Shown one piece after another: positions 17,631 through 26,185 of a DNA stretch of 64,000 nucleotides; position 1 is the first letter of the stretch; every line of letters begins with the position of its first letter. A program made the position numbers and the translations under genes. The notes below the pieces were generated by a model, which worked only from the letters and a program-made list of their open reading frames with translations, made no database searches and was not told the DNA's origin. The DNA is taken from assembly GCA_002238485.1 (NCBI GenBank), contig MPMG01000001.1:848991-912990 (forward strand). The letters are read 5' to 3'. This DNA comes from Chloroflexi bacterium bin20 (GTDB lineage Bacteria > Chloroflexota > Anaerolineae > Aggregatilineales > Phototrophicaceae).

Positions 17631-20612
17631 ATGAATCCACAGTCGACAATCTCAGAAGCGTATCGGCATAGCGCAACCGCTGCGCTGCAGCAGTTCGGCA
17701 CAGACAAGTCGTTGGGCTTGTCGCCAGAGTCTGTGCAAGCGCGCCAAGAAGCGCATGGAAGCAACGCCTTGCCCAGCGACCAGGGCGTCAATTGGGCGCA
17801 ACTGATACTGGCGCAATTCACAGATATTATGGTCATCATCCTCATCGTGGCCGCCTTGATCTCCGCGCTGCTGGGAGAAGCCACCGATGTCATCGTCATC
17901 CTCGCTATCGTCGTGCTGAACGCCCTGCTGGGCATCTATCAGGAATATCAGGCCGAGCAGGCGCTGGCGGCTTTGAGCCGGCTGCAAGTGCCACAGGTGC
18001 GCGTGCGGCGTGGCGGGAAAGTCCAAGAAATCAGCGCCGAAGAACTGGTGCCGGGCGATATTGTGCTATTGGCAGAGGGCGACCGCGTTCCAGCCGATGG
18101 ACGGCTGATCGAGGCGATTAACCTGCGCATCGAAGAAGCCGCGCTGACCGGCGAGTCGCTGCCGGTGGACAAACAGATTGACGCGATTTCTGGCGAAACA
18201 TCCACAGCCTTGGGCGACCGCAGCAATATGGCGTATATGGGCACGGAAGTGACGTATGGGCGCGGCGAGATGCTCGTGACGGCGACTGGCTTGCGCACAG
18301 AGATCGGCAATATCGCCACCATGCTGCTGCAAGTCGAAGCGGGCATCACGCCTTTGCAGCGGCGCTTGAACCAGCTGGGGCGCATCTTGGCGACGGCGGC
18401 GCTCATTGTGGTCGCTATCGTCTTCTTCGTGGGCTTCTTCGTGCAAGGCATCCCCGCCGAGCAAATGTTTCTCATCGCGATAAGCCTGGCGGTGGCGGCA
18501 GTGCCCGAGGGTCTGCCGGCCATGGTTACGATTGGCTTGTCGCTGGGCGCAAACCGCATGGTCAAGCGCAACGCCTTGATCCGCCGCTTGCCCGCTGTCG
18601 AGACGCTCGGTTCGGTCAGCGTCGTCTGTTCGGACAAGACCGGCACATTGACCAGGAACGAAATGACCGCCTCCATCCTCGTCTTGCCAGAGCATGCCGA
18701 CATCCGCATTGAAGGCAGCGGTTACAACGCAGAGGGCGAGCTGCTGTCGGACGGCGCGCCGCTGGACATAGAGACAAATCTCGCCGCGCAGCGCATGTTG
18801 GCGAGCATGGCGCTGTGCACAAATGGATATCTCGAACCGCAGACGGGCACGCAGTCTTTCAAAGTGGTCGGCGACCGCACCGAAGCGGCGCTGCTGGTGG
18901 CGGCTCGCAAGGCCGGCTACCGGCGCGAAGAGCTGGAAGAAGAATTGCCGCGGGTGGCGGAGCTGCCCTTCGCCAGCGATCGCAAAGCCATGACGACTGT
19001 GCATGAAGTCGCCGGCGAAAACGCCCGCCTGCTCTTCCCCGGCGCGCGATATGTCGCTATCACCAAGGGCGCGCCCGACCGACTGATCCTCTGGTCGTCC
19101 AGCCAGCAAAAGCCAGACGCCACCGCCAATATGGGCGACCAAGCGAGCGAGGCCTGGCAACAGCGCGTTGATGACATGGCTCAGAATGGTTTGCGTCTGC
19201 TGGGCATTGCCTGGCGGAAGCTGGATGCGCTGCCCGACGAGATCACAGCCGAGATAGAACGCGATTTGACTCTGATTGGCTTGGTCGGCATTTTGGATCC
19301 ACCACGACCAGAAGCCAAACTGGCGGTGCAGCGGGCGCGAGAAGCCGGCATCCGCACCATCATGATTACGGGTGACCACGCCCTTACTGCCGAGGCAATC
19401 GCGCGTGACCTCAATATCATCGGCGCAGACGAGCGAGCCATCACCGGCATTGAGCTGGACAACATAGACGATGCCGATCTCGGCGCTGCCATAGAAGGGG
19501 CGGCTTGTTTCGCGCGGGTGTCGCCAGCGGACAAACTGCGCTTGGTGCGCGCGCTGCAGGCTCAGGACAAGATCGTGGCCATGACGGGCGATGGCGTCAA
19601 TGACGCGCCAGCCTTAAAACAGGCGGATATCGGCGTGGCCATGGGCATCACTGGCGCTGATGTCAGCAAAGGCGCTGCCGCCATGGTTTTGACAGACGAC
19701 AACTTCCGCTCCATCGTTGCCGCGATCGAAGAAGGCCGCGCCATCTACGACAACATCAAGAAGTTCATCAAATACATGCTCAGCTCCAATGTGGGCGAGA
19801 TTCTGGTGATGTTCGTGGCGCTGCTCATCAACCTGCCTATCCCGCTGCTGGCGATACAGATTCTGTGGATCAACCTGGTTACCGATGGCTTGCCGGCTAT
19901 CGCTCTGGGTTTCGAGCCGGCCGAGAAAGGCGTCATGCAGCGGAAGCCCCGCCCCACCAAGGAGAGCATATTCGCGCAGGGCACAGGCGCGCACATTGTG
20001 CTGGTCGGTGTGCTAATCGCGGCGCTGACGCTGGTGAGCTATGTTTGGGGATACGCCACCATCGGTTTGGACGGCTTCAGTCCATCGCTGGGCTTGCAAA
20101 GGCTTGGACGCGCGGAAGTAGCCGTGTTGGCTGGCGACGAAGCAGTGCCCACGGCCTGGGACAACTGGTCGAGCAGCCAGCGAGTGGCATTCCTGGGTGT
20201 GGCCGAGGGCGAGGCGCCCGCTGGATTCCTGGAAGAACATGGCGAAAAACCAGGGCGGCATCTGTTGAGCCAGGCCGAGCGCATCCCGCGCAGCATCGCC
20301 TTCACCGTGCTGGCATTCACGCAGATGTTCCAGGTCATAGCGATCCGCGCTGGCGACCGCAGCACCTTTTGGCAAGCCCACTTCAAAGGCAACGCGCTGA
20401 TGTTCTGGGCGGTGCTTTCGACATTCATCTTGCAGTTGGTGGTGGTCTATGTGCCGTTCTTCCAACCGCTCTTTGATACCGCCGCGCTGGATATTCGCCA
20501 CATCATCGTGTCGGTGTTGGCTGGCTTGCTGGTACTGGTCTTCGTCGAGATCGAGAAAGCGGCCTTTCGGCGCGTTTGGCAGCCAGCCTCATCGGGGCAG
20601 GATGTAGCCTAG
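17631..20612 (+). CDS. P-type cation-transporting ATPase (P2A, Ca2+-type)
   Basis: A 993-residue pump. The actuator domain has TGESLPV, helix M4 has VPEGLPAMVTIGLSLG (cation site), the phosphorylation motif is CSDKTGTLTRNEM and the hinge is MTGDGVNDAPALKQADIGVAMG. The N-terminal cation-ATPase domain begins ALQQFGTDKSLGLS. This set is that of SERCA/PMR1-like P2A pumps, so Ca2+ (or Mn2+) export is likely. The final cytosolic/membrane region has an unusual insert of about 70 residues (GRAEVAVLAGDE to QAERIPRS) between the last helices. The ATG at 17631 is preferred; a GTG at 17562 would add 23 residues. The 3' end overlaps Sat-CysC by 24 bases, convergent. Confidence 0.93.
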   Translation: MNPQSTISEAYRHSATAALQQFGTDKSLGLSPESVQARQEAHGSNALPSDQGVNWAQLILAQFTDIMVIILIVAALISALLGEATDVIVILAIVVLNALLGIYQEYQAEQALAALSRLQVPQVRVRRGGKVQEISAEELVPGDIVLLAEGDRVPADGRLIEAINLRIEEAALTGESLPVDKQIDAISGETSTALGDRSNMAYMGTEVTYGRGEMLVTATGLRTEIGNIATMLLQVEAGITPLQRRLNQLGRILATAALIVVAIVFFVGFFVQGIPAEQMFLIAISLAVAAVPEGLPAMVTIGLSLGANRMVKRNALIRRLPAVETLGSVSVVCSDKTGTLTRNEMTASILVLPEHADIRIEGSGYNAEGELLSDGAPLDIETNLAAQRMLASMALCTNGYLEPQTGTQSFKVVGDRTEAALLVAARKAGYRREELEEELPRVAELPFASDRKAMTTVHEVAGENARLLFPGARYVAITKGAPDRLILWSSSQQKPDATANMGDQASEAWQQRVDDMAQNGLRLLGIAWRKLDALPDEITAEIERDLTLIGLVGILDPPRPEAKLAVQRAREAGIRTIMITGDHALTAEAIARDLNIIGADERAITGIELDNIDDADLGAAIEGAACFARVSPADKLRLVRALQAQDKIVAMTGDGVNDAPALKQADIGVAMGITGADVSKGAAAMVLTDDNFRSIVAAIEEGRAIYDNIKKFIKYMLSSNVGEILVMFVALLINLPIPLLAIQILWINLVTDGLPAIALGFEPAEKGVMQRKPRPTKESIFAQGTGAHIVLVGVLIAALTLVSYVWGYATIGLDGFSPSLGLQRLGRAEVAVLAGDEAVPTAWDNWSSSQRVAFLGVAEGEAPAGFLEEHGEKPGRHLLSQAERIPRSIAFTVLAFTQMFQVIAIRAGDRSTFWQAHFKGNALMFWAVLSTFILQLVVVYVPFFQPLFDTAALDIRHIIVSVLAGLLVLVFVEIEKAAFRRVWQPASSGQDVA

Positions 20613-22295
20613 CTCGACCAGTTTGTCGATGACCAGGCGAGCATTGTCGGCGGCGCTGGCGCCCTCGGCGGTCAGCGTGAATTCGGGATTGAGTGGCGGC
20701 TCGTAGGGGTCGTCAATGCCTGTGAAGCCCTTGATTTCGCCGCGCCTCGCTTTTGCGTACAAACCTTTGACATCGTGCGCCTCGACAAATTCCAGCGGCG
20801 TGGCCATGTGAATCTCCATGAATCCAGCGCCGACCAGATTGCGCACATTCTGGCGGGTGGCGCGGTAGGGGCTGATGGCGGCGCAGATGACCAGTCCGCC
20901 GTGTCGCACAATCTCGCTGGCCACATAGCCAATGCGCCGGATGTTGGTATCGCGGTCGGCTTTGCTGAAGCCAAGCCCCTTGGACAGATGCGTGCGCACG
21001 ACATCGCCATCCAGCAGGGTGACATTGCGCCCGGCTTCCAGCAGCAAATTAAGGATGTGCTCGGCTGTGGTGGATTTGCCCGAGCCGCTCAAGCCGGTGA
21101 ACCACAAGCAGACGCCTCGGCGATGACGCGGCGGGTAACTCTGCGCCAGGATCTCTGCGACTTCCGGGCGTGAAAACCAGGTCGGCAGGGGAACGCCCAC
21201 CCCCAGGTAATCTTCGCGCACCTGCGTGCCCGAGATTCTGCGCGTACGAGCGTCGGGCGGCAGCTTTGCGCTCTCTTCATAGCGGTCTTCGTCTTCCAGG
21301 TAGACCATCTCGGTGAACGGCACGGCTTTTACGCCGATTTCATCTGCATGCCGCAGGAGCATATCCTGGGCATCGTAGGGACCATAGAAAGGCTGACCGC
21401 TCGAGTCGCTGCCTGGTCCAGCATGGTCGCGCCCGACGATGAAATGATTTGCGCCATAATTGCGGCGGATGATGGCATGCCAGACGGCTTCGCGCGGACC
21501 ACCCATGCGCATGGCCAGCGGCAGCAGGGACAGCAAGCTGCGGTCGGCTTGGTAATAATTGTCAATGAGCGTCTTGTAAACTCGCACGCGCGTGTAATGG
21601 TCGACATCGCCGGGCTGGGTCATGCCCACGACCGGGTGCAGCAGCAGCACGCCATCGACAGCGGCGGCAGCGCGCTTGGTCAAGGCTTCGTGAACGCGGT
21701 GCAGCGGATTGCGCGTCTGGAAAGCCACGACATTTGGGTGGCCATAACTCTCCAGCTCGGCGCGGGTCTGGGCGGGACTGCGGCGCAGCTCGGCGAAATC
21801 CAAATGGGGCGGCAACTGCAAGACTTCCAGGCGTCCGCTGATGTGGCATCGGCCCCAGCGGTGCATCTCGGCAATGATGGGGTGGCGCGCATCAAACTTG
21901 CCGAAGACTTGCGTCGCTGTCGTCTCCAGATCCCACTCAACCAGCTCTTCAATATGCTGGATAGCCAAGAGGTTGTTGCGGCTGTCGCGCAGGGCGATTT
22001 CCATGCCCGGTTGCAGCTCGGGATTCGGCTCGACCGGCAAGGTGATGGGCATCGGGAAAAGCGTGCCATCAGCCAGCCGCATGGTATCCAGCACACTGCG
22101 GAAATCGACCTCGTTCATGAAGCCGCGCAAGGGCGAAAATGCGCCGACAGCCAGCAATTCCAGATCGCAGACGACGCGCGGGCTCACCTGGATCGAGGGC
22201 AACGTGTTGGCATAGGCGGTCTTTTGCAGCAACTGCCCGCGCGGGACAAGCAGGTCGACAAGCTCGCCACCGTAGGGCGAGATCAAGTTTGGCAT
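20589..22295 (-). CDS. sat-cysC: Bifunctional ATP sulfurylase / APS kinase
   Basis: A 568-residue fusion that turns sulfate into APS and then PAPS. Residues 1-385 are ATP sulfurylase: FQTRNPLHRVHEAL (nucleotide motif) and VGRDHAGPGSD. Residues 390-568 are APS kinase: P-loop FTGLSGSGKSTTA, DGDVVRTHLSKGLGFSKADRDTN region, and AAISPYRATRQNVR. Both halves keep their catalytic motifs, so both activities are expected. No PAPS reductase or sulfite reductase is in the window, so PAPS may go to assimilation elsewhere or to sulfation. It has its own GTGCTA-type promoter. Confidence 0.95.
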   Translation of the reverse strand: MPNLISPYGGELVDLLVPRGQLLQKTAYANTLPSIQVSPRVVCDLELLAVGAFSPLRGFMNEVDFRSVLDTMRLADGTLFPMPITLPVEPNPELQPGMEIALRDSRNNLLAIQHIEELVEWDLETTATQVFGKFDARHPIIAEMHRWGRCHISGRLEVLQLPPHLDFAELRRSPAQTRAELESYGHPNVVAFQTRNPLHRVHEALTKRAAAAVDGVLLLHPVVGMTQPGDVDHYTRVRVYKTLIDNYYQADRSLLSLLPLAMRMGGPREAVWHAIIRRNYGANHFIVGRDHAGPGSDSSGQPFYGPYDAQDMLLRHADEIGVKAVPFTEMVYLEDEDRYEESAKLPPDARTRRISGTQVREDYLGVGVPLPTWFSRPEVAEILAQSYPPRHRRGVCLWFTGLSGSGKSTTAEHILNLLLEAGRNVTLLDGDVVRTHLSKGLGFSKADRDTNIRRIGYVASEIVRHGGLVICAAISPYRATRQNVRNLVGAGFMEIHMATPLEFVEAHDVKGLYAKARRGEIKGFTGIDDPYEPPLNPEFTLTAEGASAADNARLVIDKLVELGYILPR

Positions 22296-22329
22296 GGCAA
22301 TCTCCGGAGCATCTGGGCGCAGCGGCGCG

Positions 22330-22358
22330 ATTGTAGCACAGCGGACAGGCGAAAGCAG
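22330..22358 (-). promoter_or_regulatory. Predicted promoter for sat-cysC
   Basis: Read on the minus strand: -35 CTGCTT (22353-22358), 17-base spacer, extended -10 TGTGC-TACAAT (-10 at 22330-22335). It lies 35 bases before the ATG. Confidence 0.55.
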
Positions 22359-22367
22359 AGGGTCGTA

Positions 22368-23147
22368 TCAGTCCGCGCGGTCAATGCCAGACAGCTTGCG
22401 TCCGAAGTAAACCAGCACGATGCTCAGCGCATATAGCGTCAGCAGCGGCGCCATCACCAGGAACATATTGACGGGGTCGATGGTTGGCGTGATCAGGGCA
22501 GCAGCGATGGAGGCGCCGACCACAGCAATGCGCCATTGACGCACCAGGGTGCCCGCGCTTACCAGCCCCAGCAGCGATATCACAAAGAAGATCAGCGGCG
22601 TCTGGAAAGCCACGCCCATCCAAAACAGCAGCGATGTGACAAAACTGATGTAGCCATCCGCCGTCCACTCGGGCTCGAAAATCTGCGCCTGAAACTCGTT
22701 GAGAAAGCCCAGCGCCGGCGGCATCAATACGCGCCAGGCAAAGACAACGCCGATGATGAAGAGCGCTGTAGTCGCCGGGATAGACAGCAGCACATAGCGC
22801 CTTTCTTTGCGCGTCAAGCCGGGCAAGATGAACATCAGCAGCTGATAGGTCACCATAGGGATGGACAAGATGCCACCCACCATCAGCGCGACTTTGAAAT
22901 AAATCAAGATGTTGCCGGTCGGGTCGAGGATGACCAGTTCGCAGCTGTTGACGCTGGGAATGTTGCAATAGGGCTCTTGCAGCAGCACCAGCACGCGGTC
23001 GGTGAAAAAGACGCCGACGACTGTGCCGACCACCAGAGAAAGCACTGCCCGCGTCAGCCGATGGCGCAGCTCGTCCAGATGCTCAAAGAACCCCATGCGG
23101 AGTTCATGGCCATCTTCGACCTCCTGCAGCTCGGCGGATTCTGTCAT
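22368..23147 (-). CDS. tatC: Sec-independent protein translocase TatC
   Basis: A 259-residue core subunit of the twin-arginine translocase. The N-terminus carries the TatC signature (MGFFEHLDELRHRLTRAVLSL), in which Glu of HLDELR binds the RR signal peptide. Six membrane helices follow, with the large periplasmic loop containing FLNEFQAQIFEPEW. The start MTESAE at 23147 overlaps the tatA/B stop by 4 bases; a longer frame upstream is the shadow of that gene. It is the last gene of a nusB-tatA/B-tatC unit. Confidence 0.95.
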   Translation of the reverse strand: MTESAELQEVEDGHELRMGFFEHLDELRHRLTRAVLSLVVGTVVGVFFTDRVLVLLQEPYCNIPSVNSCELVILDPTGNILIYFKVALMVGGILSIPMVTYQLLMFILPGLTRKERRYVLLSIPATTALFIIGVVFAWRVLMPPALGFLNEFQAQIFEPEWTADGYISFVTSLLFWMGVAFQTPLIFFVISLLGLVSAGTLVRQWRIAVVGASIAAALITPTIDPVNMFLVMAPLLTLYALSIVLVYFGRKLSGIDRAD

Positions 23148-23686
23148 GCCTTGTCCTGCTCGCCGCCGCTGGACCAGCTGCCCAGGTCGGGCGCGCTGCC
23201 GTTGGAGCTGCCTGCTGCGGTCGTCTCGCCGCTCCAACTGCCCATTTTGACGGGTTCGGGCGCGGCAGGCTGGTTGGTTTTGGCCTCCGTTGCCGGTTTG
23301 GCGGTCGCTGCTGTTTTCTGTGGCTTGGACTTCGTTTTGGGCTGCTTCTGGTTGAGCGCGTCGCTGACTTCCTGCACGCTTTCGATGTCCTTTTTGACTT
23401 CGTCCAGCGAGTCTTGCACGGGCTTGGTCAGCGGAGCAGCGGCAGCAGTGATGGTCTTGTTCAGGTTCTGGCGAGTCGGCGGCTCTTTGGGCAGCTGGAT
23501 ATCGACGCCGGCATCGTCAAATTCTTTCTGCACGATATCGACTGTTTCCGCCCAGATCTTGCGGAACTTGGCTACATGCTGCCCCAGCACATAGGACCAG
23601 TGGATCATGCGCTTGGGACCGGCGAAGACCAGCATAATCAACAGAATCGCCACAAATTCCCATGCGCCGACGCCCAGAATATTCAT
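23144..23686 (-). CDS. tatA: Twin-arginine translocase TatA/TatB-type subunit
   Basis: A 180-residue protein: a single N-terminal membrane helix (residues 5-22, ends FAGPKRM), the Gly-Pro hinge, an amphipathic helix (about 30-60) and a long low-complexity Pro/Ala/Lys/Gln tail. Phe-Ala-Gly-Pro at the hinge and the long tail lean towards TatB, but with one small subunit in the locus it could serve as both. Both ends overlap neighbours by ATGA (nusB before, tatC after), a tightly coupled operon. Confidence 0.88.
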   Translation of the reverse strand: MNILGVGAWEFVAILLIMLVFAGPKRMIHWSYVLGQHVAKFRKIWAETVDIVQKEFDDAGVDIQLPKEPPTRQNLNKTITAAAAPLTKPVQDSLDEVKKDIESVQEVSDALNQKQPKTKSKPQKTAATAKPATEAKTNQPAAPEPVKMGSWSGETTAAGSSNGSAPDLGSWSSGGEQDKA

Positions 23687-24237
23687 GCGCCCTCCGCCTC
23701 TGGCTCTGCTGCCGGGGCTTCCTGCGCTGTGTCTACCAGCAGCGAACCCAGCACGCCGTGTACAAAGCTGTGCGCATGGTCCGCGCCAAATCGATGCGCC
23801 AACTGCACGGCTTCGTTGACGATAACGGGCACGGGTGTATGCCGCTGCTGCATGAGATGCTCATAAAAAGCCATGCGCAGGATATTCCTGTCGATGACCG
23901 CCACTTGGTCGATCGGGAACTCCGGCGCGTATTCTTGCAGCATCGAATCAATGACCAGCTTGTTTTCCAACACGCCCTGCACCAGCCGGCGGATGACGGG
24001 GCGGACTTGTCGAGAATCGGCGCTTTCGGTGAAGTGCGCGTCCATCACAGCAGCAAGGGAATGGTCGGTACTGTCCAATTCATACAGAATCTGCAGGCTG
24101 GCGCGCCGCGCAATCGAGCGGTCGGTGCGGCTAACTTCGGGCTCGACCAGTTCCGATGTGATTGCGATATCATCATCTTCTTCCAGTTGCAAATGCATCA
24201 GTGGCAGGGGAAGCTCCACTCGTATGCTGTCGTCCAC
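23683..24237 (-). CDS. nusB: Transcription antitermination factor NusB
   Basis: An all-helical NusB domain: RRASLQILYELDSTDHSL at the start, LVQGVLENKLVIDSMLQEYAPEFPIDQVAVIDRNILRMAFYE and VIVNEAVQLAHRFGADHAHSFVHGVLGSLL at the end. It binds boxA RNA with NusE (S10) during rRNA transcription. About 35 N-terminal and 15 C-terminal residues are extra and acidic. The start is uncertain: GTG at 24237 has GAGG 4 bases upstream, ATG at 24198 gives 171 residues, and ATG at 24273 abuts a -10 element and is unlikely. The stop overlaps the tatA/B start. Confidence 0.85.
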   Translation of the reverse strand: MDDSIRVELPLPLMHLQLEEDDDIAITSELVEPEVSRTDRSIARRASLQILYELDSTDHSLAAVMDAHFTESADSRQVRPVIRRLVQGVLENKLVIDSMLQEYAPEFPIDQVAVIDRNILRMAFYEHLMQQRHTPVPVIVNEAVQLAHRFGADHAHSFVHGVLGSLLVDTAQEAPAAEPEAEGA

Positions 24238-24274
24238 GCTGCCTCGCCATCGCTCATCGGCCAAAGTCGCCATC

Positions 24275-24280
24275 AGTATA
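24275..24280 (-). promoter_or_regulatory. -10 element of the nusB-tat operon
   Basis: TATACT on the minus strand (24275-24280); no good -35 at 16-18 bases. A transcript starting about 7 bases downstream would exclude the ATG at 24273 as the nusB start. Confidence 0.4.
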
Positions 24281-24348
24281 GCCCAAAGTCTGCGCCTTAT
24301 CCATAGCAGCGGGCTGGCTGGGCGCGGCAAGTCGCAGACCGTCCAGCC

Positions 24349-24377
24349 TTCCCGCGCTGGCAGGCAGCGATTACAAT
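24349..24377 (+). promoter_or_regulatory. Predicted promoter for the ABC exporter genes
   Basis: -35 TTCCCG (24349-24354), 17-base spacer, -10 TACAAT (24372-24377), 39 bases before the ATP-binding subunit's ATG, which has GAGGT 9 bases upstream. Confidence 0.45.
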
Positions 24378-24415
24378 GCAGGCGAAGGCAGCCCCTATAC
24401 ACGAGGTCAAATTTG

Positions 24416-25318
24416 ATGTCGGCGCGGCATAGGCCAGCGGAACAACAAGCGCTGGTCGTCGAAGGGATCAGCAAATTCTTCCACCTGCCCCAGCCACCCC
24501 TCTGGAAGCGGATGCTGGGCGCGCGCGTGGAGCTGCCGGCGCCAGGAGAATTGCCAGCCACCGGCGAAGGTGAAAAAGCGCCTGTCGCCGCTGTCGACCA
24601 TGTTTCATTCACAATTGAGCGTGGCGAGATTTTCGGTGTGCTGGGACCCAATGGCTCGGGCAAGTCAACGTTGATCCGCCTGATTTCCACGCTGCTGACC
24701 GCCGATCGTGGCTGCGCGAAGATCTTTGGCATCGACATCCGCGACGACGAGATGGGTGTCAAGCAGCTGATCAGCCGCGTGTCTGTGGATGCGGCATTCT
24801 TCAAAAAGCTCAGCCCGATGGAGAATCTGCTCTATGGCGCTCGGCTCTACGGCGTGACTGGCTCGGAAGCCAGGGTAAAAGCCTACGAAATCATGGGGCG
24901 GCTGGGCTTGAAGCGCGCGACCTACACGGAGCCGATGGAAGAAATGAGCCGCGGCATGCAGCAAAAGGTGGCGATCGCCCGCGCCTTCTTGACTTCGCCC
25001 ATATTGCTGCTGCTGGATGAGCCCACCACGGGGCTGGATCCACGTTCCAAACGCGAGGTGCGCGCCTTCATTGAAGAATTGCGGGATGCGCACGATGCCA
25101 CTATTTTGATCACCACACACGATATGGAAGAAGCCGATCTGCTTTGCGACTGCGTCTCGGTGATTCACGAAGGCCGGCTGGTAGCCACCGATACGCCCGC
25201 CGCGCTCAAACGCAGCATCGCCACCAACGGCGAGCAGCCCACATTGGAAGATGTCTTCATGCGCCTGACCGGCGAAAAGCTGGTGGACCGAGACGCTGTC
25301 GAAGCGCCGCCAGCCTGA
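24416..25318 (+). CDS. ABC-2 type exporter, ATP-binding protein
   Basis: A 300-residue nucleotide-binding subunit. Walker A is GPNGSGKST, the signature is MSRGMQQKVAIARA (a variant of LSGGQ), Walker B is ILLLLDEPTTGLDP and the switch His is in ITTHDMEEA. Between the first strands an insert of about 40 residues (PPLWKRMLGARVELPAP...) separates the family start from the Walker region, a feature of some DrrA/NatA-like proteins. The C-terminal TLEDVFMRLTGEKL is typical of ABC-2 exporters. The permease follows after 12 bases. The cargo is unknown. Confidence 0.92.
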   Translation: MSARHRPAEQQALVVEGISKFFHLPQPPLWKRMLGARVELPAPGELPATGEGEKAPVAAVDHVSFTIERGEIFGVLGPNGSGKSTLIRLISTLLTADRGCAKIFGIDIRDDEMGVKQLISRVSVDAAFFKKLSPMENLLYGARLYGVTGSEARVKAYEIMGRLGLKRATYTEPMEEMSRGMQQKVAIARAFLTSPILLLLDEPTTGLDPRSKREVRAFIEELRDAHDATILITTHDMEEADLLCDCVSVIHEGRLVATDTPAALKRSIATNGEQPTLEDVFMRLTGEKLVDRDAVEAPPA

Positions 25319-25330
25319 GGGAGCTCGTCC

Positions 25331-26185
25331 ATGCAAAACAAGCTGCGCCGCGGCATCGCTTCCCTGCGCCTGGAGCTGCTGCAATCATACGGATTCATGG
25401 CCCGCAACTGGCACCTGACCAAGCGCTACTGGGGCTGGGAGGTGGTCTGGTTCTTCTACTCGCTGACCAGCGGGCTGTCTGTGGTGTTCATCGCGCAGGG
25501 GGCAGAGGCGCTGACAGGCCAAGCGCCCGGCTTTGATGTCCAGTACCTGACCATGTATCTTATCATCGGCACGTTGGTTTGGCGCTATCTGTCGAATATC
25601 TTCATGCTCACCAGCGAGGTCATCGCCTGGGAACGTTGGGAAGGCACGATTGAATACACGTTGATGGCGCCCGTGCAACGATGGGTGCACCTGGTCGGGC
25701 AAACCGGCTATTCGCTGATCTACAGCTTGATCACGACGCTGGCGATCGGCATCGCCATGGCGCTTTTTTTCGAGCTGGATTTGTCCAACGCCAATCTGCT
25801 GGGCGCGGGCGCAGTCATCCTGGCCGGCAGTTTGTCGCTTATCGCTATTGGCATCGTGGCCAGCATATTGCCGCTGCTCTACCCGGAACGCGGCGCGCAG
25901 ATGACCAACGTGGTCGAGGCATCGTTCTTGCTGATTTCGGGCGTGTATTATCCCATCACGGTGCTGCCAGACTGGATGCAAGCCATCGCCGTGATATCGC
26001 CCGTAACTTTCGTGCTGGACGGGACGCGGGCGGCTGTGCTGGAGGGCGCGGGCATAGACGACCTGTGGCAATATATCGTGCCGCTGCTGATTATTGGCGT
26101 GCTGGCGCTGCCGGTCGGCTTGCGGTTGTTCCGCGCGGCGGAGAATTATGCCAAGCGCACCGGCAGGCTCAAACGAGTCGGCTAG
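25331..26185 (+). CDS. ABC-2 type exporter, permease
   Basis: A 284-residue membrane protein with six helices. The segment RYLSNIFMLTSEVIAWERWEGTIEYTLMAPV is the conserved coupling region of ABC-2 (DrrB/NodJ-like) permeases, and GVYYPITVLPDWMQAIAVISPVTFVLDGTRA the late-family motif. GAGGGAG lies 7 bases before the ATG. It forms a half-transporter pair with the preceding ATPase. The last 4 bases overlap the convergent anmK. Confidence 0.9.
   Translation: MQNKLRRGIASLRLELLQSYGFMARNWHLTKRYWGWEVVWFFYSLTSGLSVVFIAQGAEALTGQAPGFDVQYLTMYLIIGTLVWRYLSNIFMLTSEVIAWERWEGTIEYTLMAPVQRWVHLVGQTGYSLIYSLITTLAIGIAMALFFELDLSNANLLGAGAVILAGSLSLIAIGIVASILPLLYPERGAQMTNVVEASFLLISGVYYPITVLPDWMQAIAVISPVTFVLDGTRAAVLEGAGIDDLWQYIVPLLIIGVLALPVGLRLFRAAENYAKRTGRLKRVG

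Noticed and set aside
18066..19379. A 437-codon open frame antisense to the P-type ATPase
   Set aside because: Composition is that of reversed coding sequence (His/Gln/Arg-rich) and it has no motif.
23873..24415. 181-codon upstream extension of the ABC exporter ATPase
   Set aside because: It is antisense to nusB, and the promoter and ribosome site lie just before the ATG at 24416.
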